Positions 42,538 through 52,098 of a DNA stretch of 64,000 bases are shown piece after piece. The notes under the pieces are model-generated. The model made no database searches. It was not told where the DNA came from and saw only the letters and a program-made list of their open reading frames with translations. A program made the translations under genes and the position numbers. This DNA is from Volvox africanus (Eukaryota; Chlorophyta; Chlorophyceae; Chlamydomonadales; Volvocaceae), in the NCBI GenBank assembly GCA_030268105.1, contig BSDZ01000091.1, positions 310,001 to 374,000 of the forward strand. The letters are read 5' to 3'. Position 1 is the stretch's first letter. Each line of letters starts with the position of its first letter.

Positions 42538-42747
42538 GTTTCACCACAGGTAGGCTGCGTTCGAATTCATCCTTGCTGAAGATACTTTGGTGAGCCCGAC
42601 GAGGTTGTGTGGCAATCAGATGTTGTGTTCGGCGTCGCGCTGCAGCTATGTTTTTCCCGCGTTATATTGTTAGCGCCTGTCGTATTTGGCTACCGACCCA
42701 TCGAATCGTGTCACGTAGTTGCTCCAGCAAGCCCCCCGCATCGGGAG
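42538..42747 (-). pseudogene. LINE-like ORF, segment between endonuclease and expected RT
   Basis: On the minus strand this continues the endonuclease frame across the copia insertion (TSD CTCCC): PPDAGGLLEQLRDTIRW, then GSQIRQALTI, a TAA, and on in the same frame RGKNIAAARRRTQHL...FSKDEFERSLPVVK. The Arg/Lys/Gln-rich helical character is like the linker between endonuclease and reverse transcriptase of LINE ORF2. It is cut by B1 at 42538, so any RT is outside the window. Confidence 0.6.
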
Positions 42748-42909
42748 TATTGGACTTTTCGTGTGTATTATCGCTTACATGTTACAAGAGATTCTAGGCT
42801 CTCAAGGCAAGGAACAAGAGACCGATATAGTCAGTCGTACACAAATGACTTCTAACCAAAAACATCATAAAGGCAAGTCTGACCGAACTCGTAAAGCCAA
42901 ATTCCAACA
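42748..42909 (-). repeat. Copia element 3' LTR
   Basis: 162 bp; on the minus strand TGTTGGAATT to GTCCAATA. The LTR ends TG...TA rather than TG...CA, fixed by the flanking duplication GGGAG. Confidence 0.93.
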
Positions 42910-42920
42910 CTCCCACGCGG

Positions 42921-44501
42921 TCAGATCTTGCACACGCCCATGCTCTTCTGGTGCTTTGCAAACTTCTCCAACGGCAGCGGCTTCGTCAAGATATCCGCCA
43001 CCATGTCGTCGCTGCGACAGTCCTCCATGACCACCGCTCCACGTGCCACTTGCTCACGAACCATGTGATATCGCACAGCAATGTGCTTTGATTTTCCTGA
43101 AATTACTGGGTTCTTCGTGATCTTAATCGCTGACTGGCTATCACAGTTGATGGTGGTCGGACGTAACGAGTAACCCAACTCCGAGAGCAGAAGACGTAGC
43201 CAGAGTGCCTCCTTGGTAGCCTCCGATGCCGCCACGTATTCCGCTTCCATGGTCGAACTCGTAACTGTACGCTGTAGCCTGCTCGACCAACTCACTGAGC
43301 CTCCATGCAAAGTGAAAACGTAACCACCAGTTGACTTGCGGCTCTCAATGCATCCTGCATAATCTGAATCTGTATAACCAATTAAACCTTCTTCAACACG
43401 TTCGCCACCAAAAACGATGCCGCACTGAGGTGTTGCCAGCAAGAAGCGAACTACTGCCTTCGCAGCTCTCCAGTGCTGCTCAGTGGGTGCTGACATGTGG
43501 CGTGTGAGGACTCCCACGGCTTGTGCAATGTCAGGCCGGGTGCAATTTGTGATGTACATCAAGCTGCCTACCAGCTCAATGTACGGATATCGCGAGCGAT
43601 CCAAAACTTCCCCGTCAGCAGCCCGCATCAGGATCGTCCCCGGGCTCATGGGAATGGATCTTGGATCTGCATTAACCATGCCATACCGCTCGATCAGCTC
43701 ATGGATCATGTGTTCCTGCGACACTGTGAGGGTGCGGGTCTCACGGTCCCGCTTGATGACTAAACCCAAAAACACCTCCGCTTCCCCCATGTCACGGCAT
43801 TCATACAACTGCTTGATCTCCTCTTGTATTTCGTTGCCCTCATCAGCCTCGGGATCGGACCCAGAGACATCCTCCTCCTCCGATTCTGAGGCGTCGAACT
43901 CCATGCTCCCACGAACGCCCCACTCATCAAACTTAACATCACAACTGATGCGGACACGCCTATCCTTCGGTATCCACACCCGCCATGCACTCATGCCTGG
44001 TGCGTAACCCACAAACTGGCCCGGCACGCTCACGGGATCCAGCTTATGGCGCTGCTGCTTAGGAATCATGACGTATGCAGGGCAGCCAAAAACCCTCAAC
44101 TTCGACACGTCCGGTTTTTCACCAATGAACCGCTCCCAAGGCGTGAGATTGCTGCCCTTCGTGGGAGATACGTTGCGAAGAGTATTGGCCGTAATAACAG
44201 CCTCACTCCACATTTCCTGCGGCAAACCTGAATCGGCCAACATGGTGCGCACACACTCCTCCAGAGTGCGATTCAAACGCTCCGCGGCGCCATTCTGCTG
44301 TGGTGTGTACGGCGCCGTCTTCTCATGGAAAATGCCCATGTCCCGCAAAGTGCTAGCCAGTTCTTCATTTACGTACTCTAAGCCACGGTCAGTGTGGATG
44401 CGGCGGACCTTGTCGCCAATCTGCCGCTCCCACAACTTTATCACCTCCTTCACCGTCTCAGGAACCACGGTCTTGTCAGTGATACACCGCACCTCCGAAA
44501 A
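42921..44501 (-). pseudogene. pol: Copia pol part 2: integrase core end and RNase H, RT core deleted
   Basis: In the same frame as the upstream ORF after TAG (44502-44504). It carries the rest of the integrase core (HTDRGLEYVNEEL, YTPQQNGAAERLNR), then an acidic region. Near 43800 it jumps from EIQEEIKQLYECR to DMGEAEVFLGLVI, a motif that normally follows the YVDD region. The reverse transcriptase fingers, palm and YVDD box, about 200 residues, are therefore absent without loss of frame. The C-terminal RNase H with YTDSDYAG, STMEAEY and KHIAVRYH is intact. Confidence 0.9.
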
Positions 44502-46229
44502 CTACGTGCAATCATCGTAGAACGTGACCCAATGCTTCGCATTATTCCACGACTTCACTGGCAATGGACCGCAAAGGTCCATATGCACCAAATCGAGCCT
44601 CTTACTCTTAACATTGCCGGTTGATGGGTGCGGCTGCCGTGTCTGCTTGCCCTCGGCGCAGGGCTTACAGAACTGCCCCTTCGCAGCCACCACATCATCC
44701 ACACTTGCACCGAAACCCGTGACCATATCACTGCTGGCCACCTTGGCCAGGGCGTCAAAACCCAAATGTCCGTACCGTTTATGCCAAAGAACGCCAAGAT
44801 TGGAATCCTGCTTCGTGATGGCAAGCTTGACCTTCCTCAATTCCTCACGGACCTTCTTACCACTTAAGCACCTGTCGGACCCATACCGACCCATCCAGCT
44901 GTCGTAGCTGGAGTCCTCAGCATAGAACAACCCATCGATCTTCTCCAACTCAATCGCGGGTGCCCCACCAATCTCCACGTGTGGCAAGACCCCTGAGAAC
45001 TGGGGAACCACATTCGGTCCAAAACTGCCCTCTAACGCCTTCAAAGACAGAATATGACCCATGATCCCCGGTGCATGGTACACGTCTACCTCGACATCTG
45101 TCTCAAAACAAGAGGAGCGGAACATGACCCGCCCATGGCCCTCCGGGCGTACCACGCTTCCATTCGCTGTTTTTAACCACACTTTACAATCTGAACCACA
45201 ATGCTGATAGTTCCGGAGCTTGTCCTTGTCTCCAGTGACATGGACTTCTGCTCCAGTGTCGAACAGCCACAACTCCCGCTCCCAGTCGTCCTGCTGGGAA
45301 GAGTATACCCGGGCGATCAGCTGTCTCCGTTGGCCTTGTGCTGGCCGTGGGGGAGCCGCTGCCTGTGCGGCGGCTGGGGGTTGGGCCGCGGCCGCCACTG
45401 GAGGCGGCGCCGGCGGTGGAGCTGCTAATGCCGGCGGGTTTCGGGGCTTCTGCCGCAATCCCTTCAACGCCGGCCTCCAAATCCCCCGCTGCTCATCATT
45501 TGCCTTCTTCCTGCATTCTGCGATGAAATGCCCCTCCTTATTGCAGTAGAGGCACGCCTTCCTACTCCTGCCTCCGTCGGCGTTGCCTGCTCCAGCGCCC
45601 TGGCTGGGCCCCACTCGGGCTCCATCATGGGTACGGGAGAGGGACATCAGGGACACCTCGCGAGCCTTGTTACGCTGAAGCCTTAGCTCGCCCTCTTCGG
45701 TCTTGAGCATATCCTGCAGCTGGTCCACGCTTTCGATGCTCTCCATGTGGCGTAGCACGGACTTGACTCCGTCGTAGTCCGATGACAAGCCGCGGATAAG
45801 GTGGAGTAACGCATCCTCAGGCTCAATCTTCATCGAAATAAGGCTGGCCTTGTAGCCAATTTTATAAAAGCGGCGGAAATAATCGTCAATACTTTCTCCT
45901 GACAACATCTCAAAATCCTTAAGCTGTTGTTGGATTTGCATCCTGAAATTGCGGACGTTGGGAATGTGCTTCTTCGCCAGCGCCACCCACAAATCTCGTG
46001 CCGTTGTGTTGCCCGCAAACTGTAGCAAATCTTCTGGTAAAATGTATTTCTTGATGGTGCCGCGAGCCAATTTGTCGTCGTTTGGCTTGATCGCAGCGAG
46101 GACATCCTCGTCGTCGCTGATCGTGTCATCGATGAGCTTCCTCTCCAAGTGTGCGTTCACAACTTGGGTCACCGTAACGTAGTCATCGCGACCGAAGAAT
46201 ACCTTCGTGGTATCCTCGTCCTTGCCCAT
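44502..46229 (-). CDS. gag-pol: Copia Gag-protease-integrase (575 aa to an in-frame TAG)
   Basis: Starts MGKDEDTTKVFF. Residues about 50-220 are a copia-type Gag (UBN2-like; IDDYFRRFYKIGY, HLIRGLSSDYD). The zinc knuckle CLYCNKEGHFIAEC begins at residue 226. The protease motif LFDTGAEVHV has its Asp at 324. A GAG-pre-integrase segment with LWHKRYGHLGFDAL and CKPCAEGKQ follows, then the start of the integrase core (VHMDLCGPLPV). The frame stops at TAG after FYDDCT and resumes in the same frame, so a point mutation is the simplest reading. No frameshift separates gag from pol, as is usual for copia. Confidence 0.92.
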   Translation of the reverse strand: MGKDEDTTKVFFGRDDYVTVTQVVNAHLERKLIDDTISDDEDVLAAIKPNDDKLARGTIKKYILPEDLLQFAGNTTARDLWVALAKKHIPNVRNFRMQIQQQLKDFEMLSGESIDDYFRRFYKIGYKASLISMKIEPEDALLHLIRGLSSDYDGVKSVLRHMESIESVDQLQDMLKTEEGELRLQRNKAREVSLMSLSRTHDGARVGPSQGAGAGNADGGRSRKACLYCNKEGHFIAECRKKANDEQRGIWRPALKGLRQKPRNPPALAAPPPAPPPVAAAAQPPAAAQAAAPPRPAQGQRRQLIARVYSSQQDDWERELWLFDTGAEVHVTGDKDKLRNYQHCGSDCKVWLKTANGSVVRPEGHGRVMFRSSCFETDVEVDVYHAPGIMGHILSLKALEGSFGPNVVPQFSGVLPHVEIGGAPAIELEKIDGLFYAEDSSYDSWMGRYGSDRCLSGKKVREELRKVKLAITKQDSNLGVLWHKRYGHLGFDALAKVASSDMVTGFGASVDDVVAAKGQFCKPCAEGKQTRQPHPSTGNVKSKRLDLVHMDLCGPLPVKSWNNAKHWVTFYDDCT

Positions 46230-46306
46230 CCTGTCCTATCGTCGCTACCACCTCGTGCGGCCGACTTTTTGGATAATCAGGATTCACCTAGACGCGCCGT
46301 TGCGCG

Positions 46307-46318
46307 GGGCTCATAACC
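46307..46318 (-). other. Copia primer-binding site for an internal part of initiator tRNA
   Basis: Directly after the 5' LTR the minus strand reads GGTTATGAGCCC. Its complement GGGCTCATAACC has the form of an initiator Met tRNA anticodon arm with the CAT anticodon. Drosophila copia is known to prime from such a half tRNA. Confidence 0.8.
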
Positions 46319-46480
46319 TATTGGACTTTTCGTGTGTATTATCGCTTACATGTTACAAGAGATTCTAGGCTCTCAAGGCAAGGAACAAGAGACCGATATA
46401 GTCAGTCGTACACAAATGACTTCTAACCAAAAACATCATAAAGGCAAGTCTGACCGAACTCGTAAAGCCAAATTCCAACA
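46319..46480 (-). repeat. Copia element 5' LTR
   Basis: 162 bp, identical by eye to 42748-42909 and followed by the duplication GGGAG (46481-46485). Confidence 0.93.
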
Positions 46481-46485
46481 GGGAG

Positions 46486-48049
46486 GTGTGTGGGTGCTGT
46501 TCGATGCCGACCCATTAGGGCTTGTTGAGTTATCCGCGCAATCAGGCTGTTGGTATCCAGGGGCGGCCTGCATCCGTAATTCCCTTTCGTATTCATGTTT
46601 GAGCCGGGTGTGTTCTCTGTGTAGCTTTTTCAGTCCTCTGCTGACTGTGCGTTTGGTGTGTATTTTGCCCGTATGTGGCGGTTTCTGCGGGCACAGGTCT
46701 AGTAGGATGTCTAGTCCCTTGTTGAGGGTTGTTTGAAGCATTGCTGCCGCAATCTCTACATTGACCGCCGTGATGCTGTCGTGGTCGCAAAGTAGTGTCA
46801 TCAAGCGGGTGGCTGTCATATCAGTGGGGTCCTCGGTGTGTTTCGCAATGCCAGCCTCAATCTCATGGACGGCTGGGCGGAGGTATTTCTGGAGGCTGAG
46901 GATGTCCGACGTGAGCGAGGCATCCATCTTTGTTTGCGCTGCATGGATTGTGGTGTTCGGAACCGGTAGTATCACGTTTTTCCATTTAATTCGGACCCCG
47001 TCTCCGTCTTGGTTCTTTGGGGTCACCAGTCTCTTGGCGTCCCACAGGCGGATAGCGTCGGTGGGCAGGCGGACATGTACTGGGTTATGGTTGAAGTTTC
47101 CTCCGGCGACAGAGACAGTGCAGTACGCTTGTGGTGTGTTCCCGTTTGCAGGTGTCCCCACTTCTATGCTCGCGTGTAGAGTGGGGCACATCAGGATATC
47201 GTCTATTTGGCTTTGGTGTGTACAGCGTTCCTTGCTCCATTGTTTGAAGGACGGGTGGCAGGGGGAGCGGTTTTCAGGCACCGGTGTGAGCATGTTATCG
47301 GTGATGAATTTGAGGTGTAGTCGGTCTGCTGTGTCAAGCAGGCCTGTGCTGCGGTCATCAGGGTTCAGGACGGCATTAAAGTCTCCGGCTAGGATTACAT
47401 GTTCCCCGTTATTCTTGGCCTGTCTTAGAACTGTCTGGCAGTGCGCATATATGTTGGTTCGGACTAAGGTGTCTTCCGGACAGTAGATGCCCAGCACATG
47501 TAGGGGAGTACTTGCTGACGTGGAGATCTTGCATTGGCACAGGTGCCCATGTAGCGGGAGCGGCGGTGGTATGTGTGTCACTTGTCCTGCACCGATCACA
47601 ATTGCGACACCTGATGTGAGGCGTTCCTTGCCAGAGTTACATGGTTTCGAACTGCAGCAAAGTCTGTATCCCTGCAGCTCTTTGTGTAGGGCGTCTTTCA
47701 TCCATCCGGTGCGGTTGCTGGTTTTAGTTTCGGTTAGAACAATGATATCGGCATCCCATGTCCGCACATTACACAGTGTACTGAGGAAGTTCATCCCCAG
47801 TCCTCGCACGTTGTGAGTGACGATGTGCATGTACCTGTGGTTTGTTATATTGCGGCTTTCTGAGGGGTTTGCGTTTTCCGGGTGTGAGAGTGTGGTGTTT
47901 CTTACGGGGGTGGTCGACAGTCTTGGGCGCTGGGCACTGGGTTCACTGACGTTCCCACTTTCCCTTGTTGTGTGTCGTTTACCCGGGGTGTTCAGCCCCG
48001 GCTGGATTGGTGCGTTTGTTAGCCCGCTGTTGGAGATGGTCAGTGGTCG
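46486..48049 (-). CDS. LINE-like ORF: EEP (AP-type) endonuclease, N-terminal part
   Basis: The frame is open from just after a TGA at 48050-48052 to the copia insertion; the first Met is at 47830. Numbered from that Met it shows the endonuclease/exonuclease/phosphatase motifs: HNVRGLG (N7), VLTETK (E34), YCPEDT, LAGDFNAV (D150, N152), and near 247 NHNPVHVRL where active enzymes have SDH-x-P. His 248 is kept, but the Asp before it is Asn. After about residue 260 comes a helical, basic linker (GLKKLHREHTRLKHEYEREL). The protein continues at 42747-42538. Such endonucleases nick target DNA for target-primed reverse transcription. No RT lies in the window, so the LINE assignment is inference. Confidence 0.8.
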
Positions 48050-48377
48050 TCAGTGGTTTGGGTCTGTTGCATTGCGCGTCTGTGAGTTGGATATGCGGCA
48101 GAGTGTGCCCGGGATGTCGCTCTTGGCGGGGGCATTCGTGTGGGGCTCCTCTAAGAGGGATGGGAGAGGCACGGCTGTCGGGTTGGGTGCTGGTGGATGG
48201 TCGTTGTCCTGTGCAGTTGGCTGCGGTCGTGTGCGTGTTCCTGGTGGCTTGGTTAATGTTCTCCCCGTTTGGCGGGCTAGTTGTGTTGCACGTGGGTGCT
48301 TGATCTTCCGCCGCTTTTGGCCTTGTGGCAGTCTCGTTGTTGTGCATGTGGTCCCGTTGGTTGTTTGGATCTCCATA
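48050..48377 (-). CDS. LINE-like ORF: basic Thr/Pro-rich C-terminal tail of the Josephin protein
   Basis: If the solo LTR 48383-49215 is removed with one copy of its target site, the Josephin ORF reads on in frame here (DHTKY then MEIQTTNGTTC). The tail is low-complexity, rich in Thr, Pro, Arg and Gln, and ends DPNH-TGA. The endonuclease frame starts right after this TGA in the same frame, so the two may once have been one polyprotein. Confidence 0.6.
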
Positions 48378-48382
48378 TACTC

Positions 48383-49215
48383 TGTTGTACCTCTCCTTCA
48401 TGTTTGCTCATAAGTATCTGCGCGTCTGAAGGCTTTCGACACCGATGCACGAGCACTTGCAAGAACAGCAAGGCAAACGCGAGCAAACAGAGACAGCGGA
48501 AGACTTCAAGACAAGAAGAGATATAACTTACAGTCTTACAGATCGAAGCGGTGCAATGGACGTAATCGCCGTCAGCGCCGGAAGCAAGCAATCATCACGC
48601 AGCGGTGATAGCAAAGTTTAGGCTTAGCTCGGGCTAAGTAGAGTAGCGTATAGCAATGATAATGTAGAACACACGAGTGTTGTCCGGTATCGAATGTCTT
48701 ATCTTGCTTAGCCGTCCTCGCATCTGTTATACTCGCAGCATCGCAATGCCGTACGATTCACACTAGGAGGCCAATCCTAAGTGTGACAACCCTACTGCGT
48801 ATAGGTGATGTCTACGTATAACAACGTATACGCCTTTCCGGCATTCGCATGATGCAAGGGTCCGAATAACGATATTTGGTTGCAAGGCATGTATCGCGAC
48901 GAGTGCGGCGCTCTCAACGTGTGCTGTAATGAAGTAATATTATATCAAATAATATTACTTATCGTTTCGTAGCACGAGCATAAAGCGCACTTCAATGATT
49001 CGGGATTTCATGCATGCTAGGCGGATTTGCCATGATGCGATGTCGCGATGGATAATGACAACATGCCAAATGCATATATAAATGTATACGAATACATTTA
49101 TATCATGCAAGTTCATTCATATGCAGTGATCGTTCATGCGTTCATCAAAATAGCACTTCACCTCGTAGGGTCGCATTGACCTACGCATCGGCGGGAAACG
49201 AACCGTAGCACAACA
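48383..49215 (-). repeat. Solo LTR, A-related subfamily, inside the LINE-like ORF
   Basis: 833 bp, TGTTGTACCTCTCC to GCACAACA on the plus strand, with flanks TACTC (48378-48382) and TACTT (49216-49220), a one-mismatch duplication. It is the same subfamily as 1877-2710. Confidence 0.9.
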
Positions 49216-51329
49216 TACTTGGTGTGGTCTGTGTGCACCCATGTGTCCGGGGGTATTATGTCTCGCAGGTCCACATGCATTGCCGTGGGTTCTGTGTGGT
49301 GCCGAAGATTTAGGGGGTATATTGCGCCAGCGTCACGTGGCCATGTGGCGTTTTCGTCACCAAGTTCCACAGGTTGCGGTTGCAGAGAGTCGTGGATGTA
49401 CCACCGGTCCTTGTGTTTTCGTACGGCTATTGCATGGCCTGGGAGGTGTACGAGGAAGCCCCAGTTGTGTGCGTGTTCTGGCAGTTGGTGTAGTACGCTG
49501 CTTAACGTCACGTTGGGTTTTATTTCCTGTCCACTCCCTATGGAGGCCATATGCGGGTGTGCGGAGTCATTTCTTTGTTGTGCAGTTTGCACCAGCACGT
49601 TGTAGCGTAGGGATGGATTGATTGTCAGCATTGAGACGTTGCCTGTGTTTTGGTTGTGGGTTAGTCGCCATGTGGCGGCTGCATTGTGGAGTTCCCGGTC
49701 AGCCATGTGTTGCAGCATTGTACGACAGTATTGCAGTACATGCTGTGGGTCAATGTACGGTCCCCCTAGTAGGTTGTTTATGGCGTGGATCATGCAGAGC
49801 TCTTTCTGCTGTTGCTCGTGGTAAAGGGTGTCATCTGGGTTGTGCGGGTTTGTCATTATCGGCCATGTGACTTGTTTTGATGGGGCCCCGGGTCCTGTTA
49901 GCCGCCACGCTCGTGTGTTGGTAAGGGTATGGGGTCGCTCGGTTCGCATGATTTCATCTTGTGGGCCCGCGCATTGGGTGCTTTCCGTTCCTTCAGGGTG
50001 TCCCTCTGTCCCTGGAGCGGGGTCTCTATCCCAACTGGCAGTCGTTATCAGTGTAACAATGAGGGTTATTGTGGTACCAAACATCGTGTTCTGCGGTATC
50101 GCCAAGCCGACTATCAGACAGATGTGTATCAGCCAGCTTGCATGTCCCTTTAGCCCTGGTATGTACTTCAGGCCTTTACCAATTGCGGGGATACTGATCA
50201 ACAGAATGGGGACCGTTGGGGCTGCTGTGGCCAGCTGTACACATAGTGTGACCAGTGCGGCTGCTGACACCATTATCTGCCTAGTCGCCAATGGGTGCTG
50301 ACCTGCCCACTTGATTGTTTCAGCAACATAGATTGCACAGGCGAGAGCCAGGTCTATTGCTATGGGTACGGCGCTGGCTGCTATTCGTTTAGTGAAGTGT
50401 CGTAAAATCCAAATCAGTCCAACTGTTAGTAACGTTAAACGGATGGCTAAGTCCAGTGGTCTCAGTGCTACCGCACAGGCGAGGGGCACTGACAGCATAG
50501 CCGCAAGAAGGATCACGTTGCCTGTCTGTTGCAGGGATCTCCCTTTGCTTCGATTCCACTGTCTTGCTACTCTGTTGACTTTGTAGAGTGCATACGTTAC
50601 CCCAAGGCCGGCAATGATACTGTACCCAATGAGGATCGTAATTTCGAGATCGTGCAGCAGCGCTTTGATGGTATGGGTTATTAGGTGCCCACCTGCCCGC
50701 ATGACATCCCCTGGCAGGTGCACACCGGTCGGTGTGCTTCTTCCCCGCATAAGATAAGGCAGAAAGGCTTTCTGGATGCCGCGTGATGAGATCCGTGGGC
50801 TAGCTGATCCAAGCATCGTCCCTGCAGTCGAAGGTGGCGAGTTCTGGCGTGCGTAGTGCAGTTGTGGGGCATTCACTGTACGGCCAAGGTTGTCCAGCAT
50901 TCGCCCAGCAACGTTCACACCTCCTTGGGCTGTGACCTTGATGTCGGGTGGTTGTTTAATGGATCTTCTTAGATGTTCCCATAATCCTATTCGTGGCTTA
51001 TCGTGGGCTTTGTTGGTTACTAGGTCATTCACTCGCAAGTTTCTTGGGTCTTCCAAGTCCTGGCCTTCGCAGTTGCGGCATTTTCCAGAGACCATTCTAG
51101 TGTTGCAATTTGTGATTGAAAAGATGTATTTTTCTGTTAGGTGTATACAGTCAGAAGCTGCTCCTTGAGAAGAGTAGTCTGTTCCAGGCGTCCTTCCACA
51201 GGTTCTGTTTGTAACATATCTTAGTGAATTATCATGTCTGTGGAATGCTTTTTCACAGAAGTCGTCATCTGCTGGGCAAGAGTTGCTCTGGCTGAGGTCC
51301 TGTGCTCGATGGTCTCCCTTCAGACCCAT
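49216..51329 (-). CDS. LINE-like ORF: Cys-rich, multi-membrane-span protein with Josephin cysteine protease
   Basis: About 705 residues from a Met at 51329; the frame is open somewhat further upstream. Residues 1-95 are Cys-rich with an N-glycosylation sequon (NRTC). About 213-250, 270-310, 313-338, 346-386 and 396-434 are hydrophobic, giving at least five membrane segments. A protease domain starts near 500: YHEQQQKELCMIHAINNLL (Y503, Cys512, His515) matches the Josephin active-site block, and GHAIAVRKHKDRWYIHDS (His632, Asp647) supplies the second half. Josephin enzymes cut ubiquitin-like linkages; here it may process the polyprotein. I do not recognise the ectodomain. The layout recalls viral membrane polyproteins. 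It is interrupted at its C-terminus by a solo LTR. Confidence 0.75.
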
Positions 51330-51339
51330 ATCCTGGTCT

Positions 51340-51702
51340 TCACGAGCTGACTCTGAGAAGTAGGAATACGGCCTTTTGCTTGGTCTCAGTTGATGATGAA
51401 GCCTGGGCTTCCCCGATTTGGATCATTGGCAGTGTCCGCTCGGGACTTATCGCTGCTGTTGAATTTCGATTGTTTGCTGCTTTCTTTTCGTGACCCCTCC
51501 GGTAAGCGTGTCCCTTATGTGGCACGTTCCTGCACGTACAATCCTGTTCGTTGATTGACGAGGGGGGGTGACAGGAAACCACGGGTTCCACCGCTTCCAG
51601 AGCCAGGCTGTCACAGAACGCTGTTATCAGCTTGCAGAGTGTTAGGCATAGCAGAACACGACAGATTGCGGACTTTCGCCTCACCTTTCGCTGGCTTACC
51701 AT
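51340..51702 (-). CDS. LINE-like ORF: signal peptide and N-terminal Cys-containing segment, frameshifted
   Basis: From ATG 51702 the product begins MVSQRKVRRKSAICRVLLCL, a basic start followed by a hydrophobic stretch as in a signal peptide, then several Cys (VSCHPPSS, DCTCRN). It ends at TGA 51340-51342, while the next ORF is already open in another frame from about 51430. A frameshift between 51340 and 51430 probably split one secreted or membrane protein. The family is not recognised. Confidence 0.55.
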   Translation of the reverse strand: MVSQRKVRRKSAICRVLLCLTLCKLITAFCDSLALEAVEPVVSCHPPSSINEQDCTCRNVPHKGHAYRRGHEKKAANNRNSTAAISPERTLPMIQIGEAQASSSTETKQKAVFLLLRVSS

Positions 51703-51710
51703 TTTCAAAT

Positions 51711-52098
51711 TTCAGCAGCTCGCCTTGTTGTTATTGGACGCTTTTATGTTATACCAGTAAAGAATGCAGGTAGCCTGGATGGCAACCCGTTGAATGGGTA
51801 CAGGGCAATGCCCAGGAATCGTATCATCACGTCCCTCTCCTGCAGGAACTCAGTTGACTATTGTCAAGTTGATAGTTGATAGTTCTCCGTCGCACTCCCA
51901 GCCCGCCCTACGTACCTCTGCACATGTCTTTTTGGCCCACAGGCTCTCCTTAGGGATTCTCCCTCAACGGTACAGGCGCCTGTACGAACAAAACCGGGCC
52001 CAAATCCTAGCAAAGATGCTGTCCCCTACGGGACCTGCACGTGGCCTTAATGCACATCTTCAGGGCCTCGATCAGGTGGAGGGAGATGCCATTGAAAC
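51711..52098. other. Flank or 5' UTR of the LINE-like element
   Basis: No supported gene. A plus-strand open stretch (51794-52159) runs into the neighbouring LTR and has no recognised motif. The region may be the 5' UTR of the minus-strand element or older host DNA. Confidence 0.4.

Larger units (their letters stand above)
42748..46480 (-). mobile_element. Ty1/copia element lacking the RT core
   Basis: A 3733-bp minus-strand element with two 162-bp LTRs that read as identical (42748-42909 and 46319-46480) and a perfect duplication GGGAG (42743-42747, 46481-46485). Internal order: half-tRNA PBS, gag, protease, integrase, then RNase H, with most of the reverse transcriptase missing. One in-frame TAG interrupts integrase. 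It is a non-autonomous, recently inserted copy. Confidence 0.94.

Noticed and set aside
44502..44504. Copia in-frame TAG as a programmed readthrough site
   Set aside because: It falls inside the integrase core, not between gag and pol, and has no evident downstream structure; a point mutation is more likely.
47817..48413. Plus-strand ORFs (up to 198 codons) opposite the LINE-like ORF
   Set aside because: Shadow frames of the minus-strand coding sequence; no motif.
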